Assembly: GCA_010672925.1 (NCBI GenBank)
Contig: JAAHFP010000031.1
Location: 1 to 64,000 of the forward strand
Source of the DNA: Symploca sp. SIO1C2
GTDB taxonomy: Bacteria; Cyanobacteriota; Cyanobacteriia; Cyanobacteriales; Coleofasciculaceae
Length of the DNA stretch: 64,000 nt
Direction: 5' to 3'
Each line of letters starts with the position of its first letter. Positions within the stretch are counted from its first letter, which is position 1. The translations under genes and the position numbers were made by a program. This document shows positions 44,326 through 53,785 of the stretch, in pieces. The notes below the pieces were generated by a model. That model worked only from the letters and a program-made list of their open reading frames with translations, had not been told where the DNA came from and made no database searches.

Positions 44326-44667
44326 TTGTAGGAAAGATGAGTAGATATTATCAGAAACAAAAGGTCGCTCAACTACAATAGTAGTTTGAGCTCTTGAAAC
44401 ATAGCTTGCTTCCGCACTTGCACTGCAAACCATCATTAACCTCAATCCGACACCCGATGCAAATTTAACAGAAAACCTGGTAACACTTCCTTACCAGACA
44501 ACATCAGTCGGATTTTTAAACATCTCCACCATAAATACAACTCTTCACAATTTCTAGTTTATCAGCCTTTTGGTGGATTAACAATTACCCTTTCTTGTGC
44601 TACAAACTCTATGCTTCCCTGCAAAAACTGAGGTTTCTGAAGATATCTAGTTGTTAACCACGGATAC
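44326..44667. other. Intergenic region, nothing recognised
   Basis: 342 bp. I see no coding frame, strong hairpin or repeat family here. Confidence 0.5.
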
Positions 44668-45486
44668 TTGATGGAAAACGCAATAATAACTTATTCAATT
44701 GTTTTTGCTTTGGGTGCTTCCATTGGCAGCTTCCTGAATGTAGTAGTTTATCGGCTACCAGCTAATTTATCTATTCTGTGGCCTCCTTCTCGCTGTCCTC
44801 ATTGCTTACATCGGTTAAGAAAGAAGGATAATATTCCTATTTTAGGGTGGTTGCGGTTAAAAGGCCGCTGTCGTCACTGTAGAAGCCGAATTTCTAAGCG
44901 CTATCCTCTAGTAGAGTCAATTACAGGTTTGCTGTTTTTGCTAGTTTTCTGGAAGTATGGAGTAAGCCTGCCAACTTTAGGTTACTGGGGGTTTGTCAGT
45001 TGGTTGTTGACTCTGTCTCTAATTGACTTAGATACGATGATTCTACCTAATTCCTTAACTCAATCGGGATTAATTGGTGGTTTGTTGTTTCAAGGAGCTG
45101 TGGGATTTTTCCAGGTGTCTCCCTCGGCAGGAGTATCTCAGCAACTGATGAATGGTATTGTTGGTGCAGTGGTAGGTATTTGGTTGTTTGAGATTATTGC
45201 TTTTGTCGGTTCAATCATTTTTGGACAAGTAGCAATGGGGGGAGGAGATGCCAAGCTAGCAGCGATGATGGGAGCTTGGTTGGGATGGAAGTATCTGTTA
45301 TTGAGTGGGTTTATTGCTTGTATAGTAGGAGCTTTTGCTGGAGGTGGTGCGATTGCTCTTGGCTGGTTAGACAGAGGTAAACCAATGCCTTTTGGTCCTT
45401 TCCTCGCTTTGGGAGCAGGATTAACCATGCTTTGGGGTGAGGCAATTTTATCTACTTACCTACAGCTGTTTTTTCCTTTGAGTTGA
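44668..45486 (+). CDS. pilD: Prepilin peptidase (type IV leader peptidase/N-methyltransferase)
   Basis: 272 residues, polytopic. The cytosolic zinc site is C43-x-x-C46 and C68-x-x-C71 (CPHC, CRHC); catalytic aspartates are in LIDLDTMILPN (D120/D122) and GGGD194AKL. It cleaves prepilins before the Phe of GFTLIE and methylates the new N-terminus. The pilin at 53116 is a likely substrate. It is not beside other pil genes here. Confidence 0.95.
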   Translation: MMENAIITYSIVFALGASIGSFLNVVVYRLPANLSILWPPSRCPHCLHRLRKKDNIPILGWLRLKGRCRHCRSRISKRYPLVESITGLLFLLVFWKYGVSLPTLGYWGFVSWLLTLSLIDLDTMILPNSLTQSGLIGGLLFQGAVGFFQVSPSAGVSQQLMNGIVGAVVGIWLFEIIAFVGSIIFGQVAMGGGDAKLAAMMGAWLGWKYLLLSGFIACIVGAFAGGGAIALGWLDRGKPMPFGPFLALGAGLTMLWGEAILSTYLQLFFPLS

Positions 45487-45699
45487 ACTAGTAAGAAACA
45501 TGATTGCTCTCTTCTATCACTCTCCAGTTAATATCGCACGACCATTTTAGGTTAGGAGATTTCTAAACCCTCCATTCCCCAGTTATTACTTACTGTTGCC
45601 TGTTGCCTAGCGCGTAGCGCTATATCTTGCTTTAGTTACGATGAACTTAGGATCCCCGTATCTTGAAAGCGGGGAGTGTTAACTCTCTGGTAAGATGTC

Positions 45700-47883
45700 A
45701 TGCTTTCGGGTTCAGGACAAACAATTGGTGGACGCTACAAAATCATCAGTCAATTAGGACAAGGTGGGTTTGGCCGGACATTTATTGCTCAAGATCAACA
45801 TCTTCCTACTCAACAGCACTGTGTGGTGAAGCAACTCCAACCTCAAGCTACTGACCCTTTGACTTTACAGATAGCAAGGCGTCTGTTTGATACCGAAGCT
45901 AAAGTGCTTTATCAGTTGGGAACCCACGAGCAAATACCCCGATTGTTTGCTTTCTTTGAAGAAAATCAAGAATTTTATCTGGTACAGGAGTTGATTGAAG
46001 GAAATGACCTCAGCCAAGAACTCATACCGGGAAAGCGGTTAAGTGAAGTTCAGGTTATTTCCCTGTTAAAGGATATCCTGGAAATATTAGAGTTTGTGCA
46101 TCAACAGAAGGTTATTCACCGGGATATCAATCCTCACAACATCATCCGACGTAAGCGAGGCGGTAAGTTGGTTTTGATCGACTTTGGTGCAGTTAAACAA
46201 GTTACCACCCAGGTAATCCAAGGGGGAAAGACCAGCTTTACTGTAGCTATTGGTACTCCTGGCTATCGACCTAGTGAACAAGCTAACGGCAATCCCCGAT
46301 TAAGTAGTGATATTTATGCTGTAGGGGTTATAGCGATTCAATCCCTTACTGGCTTACAACCTCACCAGTTGCCAACGGATCAGGAGACTGGTGAAATTAG
46401 CTGGCAGGATCAGGCAAAAGTCAGACCTGAGTTGGCTAGAGTATTAGATAAAATGGTGCGCTATGACTTCCGGGAGCGCTACCAGTCTGCTAGTTCCTGC
46501 TTGCAAGTGCTTAAAGATTTGAGTATTGTTACCAACAGCACTACGTTAGCTTTGCCTGTTACCTCAGCTTCCCAAGTAATTACTAAACCCAAGATAACTG
46601 CTCAAGCCAAAAGTTTCAGACCAGTTCTCAAAAAAATTTTAATTATCATGGGTGTGATTGGTATGGGTTTAGGGGCAACGGTTTTGCTGCTCAATGTGCT
46701 TAAGTCTGCCAATGCTACTGATTTTTATAGACGAGGAGAGACTTTCTTCGAGCTAAAGCGGTATGAACAGGCTCTTGATGCTTACCAGCAAGCAGTGGCA
46801 ATCAGACCAGAATACGCTGCAGCTTGGCAGGGTCAGGGGGATACTCTATCACAATTACAGCAGTATGAAGAAGCTCTGGAAGCTTATGATCAAGCAATCC
46901 AAATTCAACCGGATTATCTAGAAGCCTGGAACAATCGAGGTGAGGCATTAGCTCAATTGCAGCATTACGAAGAAGCTATTGATGCCTTTGATGCTGCTCT
47001 CAAAATTCAGTCAGACAGTCTCGAAGCTTGGCAGAGTCGCGGTGATGTACAGATTAAGCTGCAACAATATTCTGAAGCGATCGCGTCTTTTGACCAAGTG
47101 CTGGAATTGCAACCAGATTACTTCCAGGCTTGGTATCTGCGTGGCTGGGCACTGCATAATTTACGTCGGTACGAAGAGGCTTTAGCATCCTATGATCAGG
47201 CGGTGGAATACAAGCCTGATGCCTCTGGAGCCTGGTATCAGCGGGGTAATGCCCTGAGCAACTTACACAAATATCCAGAAGCAGTGGCCTCTTATGACCA
47301 AGCAGTTCAATTTCAACCACAATTCTCTAGTGCTTGGTATAGTCGGGGTAGTGCTCTGAGGAACTTAAGGCAATACGAAGAAGCAGTTGACTCCTTTGAC
47401 CAAACCCTGAAATACAAACCAGAGCATTATGAGGCTTGGTATGATCGTGGTTGGGCACTGCATCAATTACAGCGATACGAAGAAGCGATCGCTTCTTATG
47501 ACCAAGGGCTCAAGTTCCATAAAAATTATCCTCAAGCCTGGTATAGTCGGGGCAATGCTCTCTATAACCTCAAGAATTACCAAGGAGCGATCGCTTCTTA
47601 CGAGCAAGCCGTTGCCCTTAAGCCAAACTACCACGAAGCCTGGTATAGTCGGGGCAATGCCTTATTCAGCTTAAAACAATATTCACAAGCGGTTACCTCC
47701 TTTGAGGAAGCCTTGCGCTACAAATCGGATTACCAGGAAGCGAGTAAGGGTAAAGAGCAAGCAATCCAGGCGGCTCAAGTTATCTCAGAAGAGGAGAGTA
47801 GGGAGCAGGGGAGCTCAGGAGATGGGGAAGATGGGGAGATGGGGAGCAGGGGCGCTGAGGAAGCTGGGGAAGTAAGCCAATAA
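45700..47883 (+). CDS. Membrane Ser/Thr protein kinase with about eleven TPRs
   Basis: 727 residues. Kinase domain 10-270: glycine loop LGQGGFGRTF, K44 (VVKQL), HRDINPHN (about 140) and DFGAVK (about 162), all catalytic residues in place. A TM helix at about 306-327 (ILIIMGVIGMGLGATVLLL) is followed by about eleven extracytoplasmic TPR units (333-695) of high mutual identity (AWYSRGNALYNLKNYQGAIASYEQAV). The last 30 residues (GDGEDGEMGSRGAEEAGE) are read from the 9-mer array, so the original stop was overrun. Substrates unknown. Confidence 0.93.
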   Translation: MLSGSGQTIGGRYKIISQLGQGGFGRTFIAQDQHLPTQQHCVVKQLQPQATDPLTLQIARRLFDTEAKVLYQLGTHEQIPRLFAFFEENQEFYLVQELIEGNDLSQELIPGKRLSEVQVISLLKDILEILEFVHQQKVIHRDINPHNIIRRKRGGKLVLIDFGAVKQVTTQVIQGGKTSFTVAIGTPGYRPSEQANGNPRLSSDIYAVGVIAIQSLTGLQPHQLPTDQETGEISWQDQAKVRPELARVLDKMVRYDFRERYQSASSCLQVLKDLSIVTNSTTLALPVTSASQVITKPKITAQAKSFRPVLKKILIIMGVIGMGLGATVLLLNVLKSANATDFYRRGETFFELKRYEQALDAYQQAVAIRPEYAAAWQGQGDTLSQLQQYEEALEAYDQAIQIQPDYLEAWNNRGEALAQLQHYEEAIDAFDAALKIQSDSLEAWQSRGDVQIKLQQYSEAIASFDQVLELQPDYFQAWYLRGWALHNLRRYEEALASYDQAVEYKPDASGAWYQRGNALSNLHKYPEAVASYDQAVQFQPQFSSAWYSRGSALRNLRQYEEAVDSFDQTLKYKPEHYEAWYDRGWALHQLQRYEEAIASYDQGLKFHKNYPQAWYSRGNALYNLKNYQGAIASYEQAVALKPNYHEAWYSRGNALFSLKQYSQAVTSFEEALRYKSDYQEASKGKEQAIQAAQVISEEESREQGSSGDGEDGEMGSRGAEEAGEVSQ

Positions 47884-48069
47884 AAATTAGCATTCCCTAA
47901 CCTCCGCATCTGGTAAGTCACCACCGAACAAGTTTTTCCTTCTGTATCCTGCCTTCTGCCTCGGAGCCTCCTAACCCCTGTATCCTTGACTACCTAGGCT
48001 GTTAACCAGTCTCTGACGGTATATCATTGCTAATTAATACTTCACAATTTTCAGAAAACCTTAACCTTA

Positions 48070-48105
48070 TTTAGAAAAAATTTAGAATCACCGATTATAA
48101 TCGGT
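48070..48105. promoter_or_regulatory. Palindrome and TTTAGAA direct repeat upstream of rpaA
   Basis: ACCGATTATAATCGGT (48090-48105) is a perfect 16-bp palindrome. TTTAGAA occurs twice with 11-bp phasing (48070 and 48081), the helical spacing preferred by OmpR-class regulators. Located 71 bp before the rpaA start; autoregulation is a guess. Confidence 0.5.
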
Positions 48106-48175
48106 ACAGGATTCTTTATATTCCTAAATGAGTTCTTATTGAACTTTAATAAACACACTCAGCGGAAACTCTTTA

Positions 48176-48922
48176 GTGATGCCCCGGATACTCGTAATCG
48201 ACGATGACTCTGCGATATCAGAATTAGTCTCCGTCAATCTGGAGCTAGCTGGTTATGATGTTAGTCAAGCCAGCGATGGAGTCAAGGGTCAGGCATTAGC
48301 TGTACAACTACAGCCAGACCTGATCTTGCTCGACTTGATGCTGCCAAAAGTAGATGGATTTACTGTTTGCCAGAGGCTCCGTCGAGATGAGCGCACCACT
48401 GATATTCCGGTACTGATGTTGACAGCTTTGGGTCAAACCCAAGATAAGGTCGAAGGCTTGAATGCTGGTGCCGATGATTATATGACCAAGCCTTTTGAGC
48501 TTGAAGAAATGCTGGCGAGAGTGCGAGCATTGTTAAGACGAACAGACCGCATCCCTCAAGCCGCAAAACACTCAGAAATTCTAAGCTATGGTCCATTGAC
48601 CCTAGTTCCAGAAAGATTTGAGTGTATTTGGTTTGAAAATACCGTTAAACTTACCCATTTGGAGTTTGAACTACTGCACTGCTTACTCCAACGTCATGGT
48701 CAGACAGTTTCTCCTAGTGAAATTCTCAAAGAAGTTTGGGGTTATGACCCAGATGATGATATTGAAACAATCCGGGTGCATATCCGTCACCTAAGGACAA
48801 AACTGGAGCCCGACCCGCGCCATCCTTGTTATATCAAAACAGTGTATGGTGCTGGTTACTGTTTAGAGTTACCTAGTAGTGCTGAATCAATCCAGAATGT
48901 TAGTTCACCCCTAGCTGGATAA
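48176..48922 (+). CDS. rpaA: RpaA, OmpR-class circadian output response regulator
   Basis: 248 residues. Receiver (1-120) with D10/D11, phospho-acceptor D53 ([12 protein letters not shown], the same number as in Synechococcus RpaA) and K104-type lysine (TKPFELEE). DNA-binding winged helix (145-235): [61 protein letters not shown]. The sequence [13 protein letters not shown] and the linker [16 protein letters not shown] are RpaA-specific as I recall them. By family knowledge it is phosphorylated by SasA and drives class 1 clock genes. Confidence 0.9.
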   Translation: MMPRILVIDDDSAISELVSVNLELAGYDVSQASDGVKGQALAVQLQPDLILLDLMLPKVDGFTVCQRLRRDERTTDIPVLMLTALGQTQDKVEGLNAGADDYMTKPFELEEMLARVRALLRRTDRIPQAAKHSEILSYGPLTLVPERFECIWFENTVKLTHLEFELLHCLLQRHGQTVSPSEILKEVWGYDPDDDIETIRVHIRHLRTKLEPDPRHPCYIKTVYGAGYCLELPSSAESIQNVSSPLAG

Positions 48923-49029
48923 TTCAACTTCTTCCGACAGTAGTCCCCCGTCAAAACCACAAGTTTGACGGCGGGAGGATGTTGGTGAAAATATTGATTT
49001 CTTTTCCGTTGCCTTGTTTCTTCAAAGAA

Positions 49030-50424
49030 TTAGGAACTAGCAACAACACCTGCTGGTAAATATTTGTCAATCACTTGGCGGTACTCGCTCTTTTGCTTGA
49101 CACCTCGAAATTCTTCGACTAATTCCTTGTCCTTAAAAAACTGTACAGTAGGTGTGCCAATTACCTGAGCATTTTCAGCAATGTCTCGGTCTCGCTCAAT
49201 GTCAATCTCCACAAAGTGGACTTTACCTTCATACTCATCCACTACTTTATCCAACATCGGCTTCAGGATGTGGCAGGGACCGCAGCTAGGGGAAATATAC
49301 TTAACCATAAGTAAGCGATCGCTTTCATGGAATAGTTTACGTAAGGCATAGCCTCCGAGATGGCGGGTAGCAGTAAGTTCAAAGGTTTCTGCTGTATCAG
49401 CTAGAGGTTTTTCTTCCGTCATCTGTGCCACTGGCGGCTCGGATTCTGGTTGTTGATGGTACTCTTGAATTAAGTCTTGGGCAGAAAGCCAACGCTCCGC
49501 TAAAAGTGCTGCCATACAACCAGTGCCCGCGGCAGTTATGGCTTGACGATATTCATGATCCTGGACATCTCCAGCAGCATAGACCCCTTCGACGCTGGTT
49601 GCTACGGAATCCGGCTTGGTGATAATATAACCCACCTCATCCAATTCTAGTTGCCCTTGGAACAAGGAAGTATTGGGGGTGTGACCAATAGCGTAGAATA
49701 ATCCTCTCGCTGGGATAGCTTTCTCTTCACCAGTTTGATTATGCCGAACTTTGACCCCTGTCATCCGACCATTTTCACCGAGTACATCCGCTGCCTCAGT
49801 ATTCCAGTGAACTGTGATTTTCGGGTTATTGAGCACCCGGTCTTGCATAGTTTTACTCGCTCGCATCACATCCCGGCGTACTAGTAAATGTACATGGGAG
49901 CCGTATTTAGTGAGATATACTGACTCTTCCGCTGCTGAGTCCCCGGCTCCGATTACCACCAACTCTTCACCTTGGAACATTGGTGTCGCACCATCACAGA
50001 TGGCACAAGCGGAGATTCCCCGGCTCCAATATTCCGCTTCGCTGGGTAAATTCAAGCGTTTCGCCGTAGCACCAGTAGCAATTACAATACTATGGGCTTT
50101 AACTTCCCGTTCTTGGGAGCGGACAACAAAAGGACGTTGGCTCAAGTCAACGAAGGTAACGTCTTCTGTATAACATTCCGTTCCCCAGCGCACTGCTTGA
50201 GCTTTCATTTGTTCCATCAGCTGGGGTCCAGTAATCCCTACGGGGAATCCAGGGAAGTTCTCTACTTCTGTTGTGGTCATTAATTGACCCCCAGGGATTC
50301 CTCCTGCTTGGAAACCCTCAAACATCAAGGGTTTGAGATTGGCTCTGGCAGCATAAATGGCGGCGGTGTAGCCAGCAGGACCAGAACCGATAATTACCAG
50401 ATTTTCTATGGTTGGGTTGGACAT
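49030..50424 (-). CDS. trxB: NADPH-thioredoxin reductase with fused thioredoxin (NTRC type)
   Basis: 464 residues from the preferred Met at 50424 ([13 protein letters not shown]). Longer frames reach 50442 or 50502, the last reading into a REP palindrome (GARRCAP), which is unlikely. FAD site [21 protein letters not shown] site [14 protein letters not shown], redox pair C140-x-x-C143 (ACAICDG), then after a linker a thioredoxin domain with C381-x-x-C384 ([10 protein letters not shown]). The fusion passes electrons from NADPH to 2-Cys peroxiredoxin and others. No gene partner adjacent. Confidence 0.93.
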   Translation of the reverse strand: MSNPTIENLVIIGSGPAGYTAAIYAARANLKPLMFEGFQAGGIPGGQLMTTTEVENFPGFPVGITGPQLMEQMKAQAVRWGTECYTEDVTFVDLSQRPFVVRSQEREVKAHSIVIATGATAKRLNLPSEAEYWSRGISACAICDGATPMFQGEELVVIGAGDSAAEESVYLTKYGSHVHLLVRRDVMRASKTMQDRVLNNPKITVHWNTEAADVLGENGRMTGVKVRHNQTGEEKAIPARGLFYAIGHTPNTSLFQGQLELDEVGYIITKPDSVATSVEGVYAAGDVQDHEYRQAITAAGTGCMAALLAERWLSAQDLIQEYHQQPESEPPVAQMTEEKPLADTAETFELTATRHLGGYALRKLFHESDRLLMVKYISPSCGPCHILKPMLDKVVDEYEGKVHFVEIDIERDRDIAENAQVIGTPTVQFFKDKELVEEFRGVKQKSEYRQVIDKYLPAGVVASS

Positions 50425-50473
50425 ATTTATAGATAAACTCATAACGACTACGCTTAATTTATTGTAACCTATC

Positions 50474-50575
50474 GTAGGGGCGCACCGACGTGCGCCCACC
50501 AAAATCTTCCCCCATCAACCCACACCAATCCACAGATGCACAGACAGCGTGCGCCCACCAAAATCTTCCCCTATT
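50474..50575. repeat. REP pair (REPIN-like) on the 3' side of the RAYT gene
   Basis: GGGCGCACCGACGTGCGCCC (50478-50497) is a perfect 8-bp stem with a CGAC loop. A half copy GTGCGCCCACCAAAATCTTCC follows at 50549-50569. Confidence 0.85.
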
Positions 50576-50604
50576 AACTTGTATCCCACCCAAATACCCC
50601 AAAT

Positions 50605-51384
50605 TCAAAAAGGTAAATCAAAGGAATTAATCAACGTAGATGAGGAATATTCTGGATCATTTTTCCAACGATAAGGATTTGCCCAAATATAATTCCGAAC
50701 ATGTTCTAAATGTTCTGTATTCCGAACGATAGATTCATAATAATTTCGCTCCCATAGTGGTACTTTGGGGGCTGCTCTTACTTCGTTAATGCGCTTGGTG
50801 GTGGCAGATTTGAATCCGGCAATGATTGAGGCGAGGGATTTGCTTTGACGACGAAATTGAGGTTGATTGGGTGTGTCTTGTTTAAGAAAGTGTTGATTGG
50901 GGAGGTATTGGTTAGGATTTATGTTGCTTGGAGGGATGGTTTGCTTGGGCACATGTTGGTTGGGCACATGTTGGTTGGGCACATGTTGGTTGAGCACATG
51001 CTGGTTGGGCGCATGTTGGTTGGGCGCATGTTGGTTGGGCACATGCTGGTTGGGCACATGTTGGTTGGGCGCATGTTGGTTGGGCGCACGTCGGTGCGCC
51101 CCTACGGGGGGAGGGTTGGTGATTATGATGATACCGTGAAGATGGTTGGGCATAATTGTCCATTCATCCAGAATAACTTCTGGTCGTATTTCTGGGGTTC
51201 GTAACCATCCTTGGGCAACGATTTTACCCAATTGATTTAAACACATTTGGGAATCACGAATTTCCCCAAACCAACATTGTCGATCATCGGTGCAAATAGT
51301 AACGAAATATACCCCAGGTTGGCTATAATCATAATTTTTCAGACGAATTGAACGACGATGATGAATTTGGGGATTATATTTCAT
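50605..51384 (-). CDS. RAYT: REP-associated tyrosine transposase with PNQH(V/A) expansion
   Basis: 259 residues of the Y1 (HUH) transposase branch. Marks: SIRLKNYDYSQPGVYFVTICT, the HUH motif MPNHLHGII (about 80-88), and the tyrosine/C-terminal motif NYYESIVRNTEHLEHVRNYIWANPYRW. Between them, residues about 97-150 are ten pentapeptides PNQHV/PNQHA read from a 15-bp tandem repeat, absent from normal RAYTs of about 150-200 residues. The segment [10 protein letters not shown] is itself the REP palindrome. REP copies flank the gene on both sides. The insertion falls between catalytic motifs, so activity may survive as a loop. Confidence 0.9.
   Translation of the reverse strand: MKYNPQIHHRRSIRLKNYDYSQPGVYFVTICTDDRQCWFGEIRDSQMCLNQLGKIVAQGWLRTPEIRPEVILDEWTIMPNHLHGIIIITNPPPVGAHRRAPNQHAPNQHVPNQHVPNQHAPNQHAPNQHVLNQHVPNQHVPNQHVPKQTIPPSNINPNQYLPNQHFLKQDTPNQPQFRRQSKSLASIIAGFKSATTKRINEVRAAPKVPLWERNYYESIVRNTEHLEHVRNYIWANPYRWKNDPEYSSSTLINSFDLPF
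50940..51101. repeat. Ten 15-bp TTGGGC(A/G)CATGTTGG units ending in an intact REP
   Basis: Units differ mainly at GCA/GCG and ATGT/ATGC. The last unit merges with GGGCGCACGTCGGTGCGCCC (51082-51101), suggesting the array grew from the REP arm. Confidence 0.9.
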
Positions 51385-51436
51385 ATATTATTTGAAACAA
51401 CCAACCCTACGTACCAAAATCATATAGCATTACAAA

Positions 51437-51525
51437 CGTAGGGGCGCACCGACGTGCGCCCACCAACACCTTCCCCCATCAACTGACACCAATTGACATC
51501 TGTACAACTGACGTGCGCCCTTCAG
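51437..51525. repeat. REP pair on the 5' side of the RAYT gene
   Basis: GGGCGCACCGACGTGCGCCC (51442-51461) and a half copy ACGTGCGCCC near 51510; the spacer CACCTTCCCCCATCAACTGACA parallels that of 50474-50575. Confidence 0.85.
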
Positions 51526-51543
51526 ATAATTTCAATTGTGGAT

Positions 51544-51632
51544 ATGTTGTCATTGGGCGTACCTTAGTTGGGTGCATGTCTTGGGTGCATGTCTTGGGCG
51601 CACGTCTTGGGCGCACGTCGGTGCGCCCCTAA
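51544..51632. repeat. TGGG(T/C)GCA(T/C)GTCT tandem units with terminal REP
   Basis: Four about 13-bp units run into the palindrome at 51609-51628, an independent case of array growth from a REP arm. Confidence 0.85.
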
Positions 51633-51669
51633 GGAATTGGGAAATGGTGGTATATGGAGGTAAGTGTAT

Positions 51670-52992
51670 ATGGAAAACCAAGCATCTGATATCTGGGAGA
51701 AAGTTCGTCAGCAATTTGATACTGGCCCTTATCCTAGAGTTACTTTAGAAACATCTCCTAAAGACAATCCTGGTTTGCTCTATATCCATAACTTGGTGAC
51801 TGCCTATTATTTAAGAAACCACAAGGTTATTAAAACAGCAGGGAAAGTTATTTTAGATGCTGGATGTGGCACGGGTTACAAATCTTTGGTATTGGCTCAA
51901 GCTAACCCAGGAGCCAAAATTATTGGCATTGATTTATCAGAAGCTTCTGTTAGCCTTGCAAGAGATCGCCTCAAGTACCACGGAGTTGAGGGTGCAGAGT
52001 TTCAAGTGCTTGCTATCGAAGACTTACAACAGCTTCCCTACCAATTTGACTATATCAATTGCGATGAGGTGTTGTATCTGTTCCCAGATCCAGCAGTTGG
52101 TTTAAAAGCGATGAAGTCGGTTTTGAAACCAGATGGGATTATCCGTGCCAATCTTCATAGTTCCCTGCAACGAGTCCAATATTTTCGCGCCCAGGAAGTT
52201 TTCAAGATGATGGGTTTGATGGATGACAACCCTCGTGAATTGGAGATTGAGTTGGTTCACGACACAATGAAAGCTTTGAAAGATAGGGTGACACTCAAGG
52301 CACTCACCTGGAAGCCCAATTACCAAGAAGATGATCAGAGCATTCTCATGAATTATTTATTCCAGGGGGATAAAGGTTACACTATCCTGGAACTGTTCTC
52401 AGCTTTGAGGGCAGCGGATTTGGAGTTCATTAACATGGTCAATTCACGGCAATGGGAGTTAATGAATCTCTTCAAACAACCAGATAATTTACCCGTATTT
52501 CTAGGCATGAGCCTCCCAGAAATTTCTGTGGAAGAGCGACTACATCTGTTTGAGCTTTTACACCCCATCCACCGGCTACTGGACTTCTGGTGTGGGCATC
52601 CCCATCAAGCTCAATCCTTTACACTAGCTGCCGAGTGGACAACTTCTGATTGGCAGAGAGCTAAGATAAATCTGCATCCTCAACTGAGAACAGCAGTAGT
52701 GAAAGCAGAAGTTGACAGATGTATCAAGCAATTCAACCCATTTGAAGTCAGTGAATACTTGCCGATTACTGGCAAAGATTTTCTGGTAGACAGTACTGTT
52801 GTAGCTTGCCTCTTGCCTTTGTGGGAATCAGCTCAATCGGTGTCTTCCTTGGTGGAGCGATGGCAGAAATTATACCCGGTTAATCCTGTAACTCTGGAGT
52901 CAACATCAGACGAAGAAGCTTGGGAGAGCCTTAGACAAGCGCTGATTGGTCTAGAAGAGCAGGGATATGTGCTCCTGGAACCTCATCTCTGA
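51670..52992 (+). CDS. SAM-dependent methyltransferase with long C-terminal domain
   Basis: 440 residues from the ATG at 51670 (GGAGG box 9 bases upstream; a GTG at 51664 is less likely). Class I fold, SAM site ILDAGCGTGYKSLVL (about 57-66), acidic residue IGIDLSEASV, and INCDEVLYLFPDP. The last about 200 residues (ISVEERLHLFELLHPIHRL onward) form a domain I do not recognise, seen in cyanobacterial methyltransferases near glycan genes. It lies before the pilin and GT41 genes and may modify the pilin, its glycan or another product. Confidence 0.8.
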   Translation: MENQASDIWEKVRQQFDTGPYPRVTLETSPKDNPGLLYIHNLVTAYYLRNHKVIKTAGKVILDAGCGTGYKSLVLAQANPGAKIIGIDLSEASVSLARDRLKYHGVEGAEFQVLAIEDLQQLPYQFDYINCDEVLYLFPDPAVGLKAMKSVLKPDGIIRANLHSSLQRVQYFRAQEVFKMMGLMDDNPRELEIELVHDTMKALKDRVTLKALTWKPNYQEDDQSILMNYLFQGDKGYTILELFSALRAADLEFINMVNSRQWELMNLFKQPDNLPVFLGMSLPEISVEERLHLFELLHPIHRLLDFWCGHPHQAQSFTLAAEWTTSDWQRAKINLHPQLRTAVVKAEVDRCIKQFNPFEVSEYLPITGKDFLVDSTVVACLLPLWESAQSVSSLVERWQKLYPVNPVTLESTSDEEAWESLRQALIGLEEQGYVLLEPHL

Positions 52993-53115
52993 GTGCTGTA
53001 GTGTCTATCCAGCAAAATTTTTTTGGAGGTAGGTGATCAGAAAACCAGTAGAAGTGGGTAAGTTACCACTAAGAGTTATAAATCAAGCAGCCTGACCTCA
53101 AGGGAAAAATATCTC

Positions 53116-53682
53116 ATGAAAACTGAACTGAAAGCTAAGTTTTTACAACACCTCAACCAGAGTAAGCAGAACGAAGGTTTCACACTGATTGAACTATTAG
53201 TGGTTATTATCATTATTGGTATCCTGTCTGCGATCGCTCTTCCTTCCTTCTTGAACCAAGCAAATAAGGCAAAACAGTCCGAAGCTAGAACCTATGTCGG
53301 TTCCATGAACCGAGCTCAGCAAGCTTACTATCTGGAGAATAATGAGTTTGCGAACGAAGAAAATTTCGGGGGTTTAGGTCTTGGTGTCGCCACATCAACC
53401 GAGAACTATAAGTACGACATTGACGGCGGTGGACCTGACTCAACCACTGTCACCAATCAGGCTCAACCGGCAAAGGACACAGCATCTATCAAAGCCTATG
53501 TTGGTGGTGTGGGACTTGCCAATGTCGCTGCAACAAGTGAAGCAACGACTTTGGCTGTATTGTGTGAAGCAGAGACACCTATAGCAATTAAAAAGGCTCT
53601 AGATGGCACTCAAACACCTACTTTTAATTTAGACAAAGCACCAACTTGTCCTAATGAGTACAAAGACTTGACTGGTGGTTAA
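53116..53682 (+). CDS. pilA: Type IV major pilin-like protein
   Basis: 188 residues. A 21-residue leader ends in G before F (NEGFTLIELLVVIIIIGILSAIALPSF), the prepilin peptidase site with the conserved Glu at mature position 5. The alpha-1 helix continues to NKAKQSEARTYVGSMNRAQQAYYLEN. The C-terminal half has a disulphide candidate pair (VLCEAETP and APTCPNEY). It should assemble into type IV pili for motility or DNA uptake, or act as a minor pilin. A terminator follows it, so the GT41 gene is on its own transcript or partly read through. Confidence 0.93.
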   Translation: MKTELKAKFLQHLNQSKQNEGFTLIELLVVIIIIGILSAIALPSFLNQANKAKQSEARTYVGSMNRAQQAYYLENNEFANEENFGGLGLGVATSTENYKYDIDGGGPDSTTVTNQAQPAKDTASIKAYVGGVGLANVAATSEATTLAVLCEAETPIAIKKALDGTQTPTFNLDKAPTCPNEYKDLTGG

Positions 53683-53743
53683 TAGCTAAGAAAAACCTTA
53701 GTGAGGGTAGTTTTCCTAAAGCCAAGTTTAAATATTGTACGTC

Positions 53744-53774
53744 AGTGGGTAAACTCTTCTACCCACTTTCTTTT
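53744..53774 (+). terminator. Rho-independent terminator after the pilin gene
   Basis: AGTGGGTA-AACTCTTC-TACCCACT followed by TTCTTTT, an 8-bp stem with U tract 62 bp after the pilin stop. Confidence 0.85.
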
Positions 53775-53785
53775 AGAAGTAAACT

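Noticed and set aside
44236-44445. Minus-strand frame at the end of the hybrid kinase gene
   Set aside because: Overlaps the kinase HATPase end and shows no recognisable domain.
50940-51101. Possible CRISPR array
   Set aside because: 15-bp units without spacers, in frame inside a transposase gene; it is a coding tandem repeat.
50845-51204. Plus-strand frames rich in GHMLV or TCWLG repeats
   Set aside because: Shadows of the RAYT pentapeptide repeat on the opposite strand.
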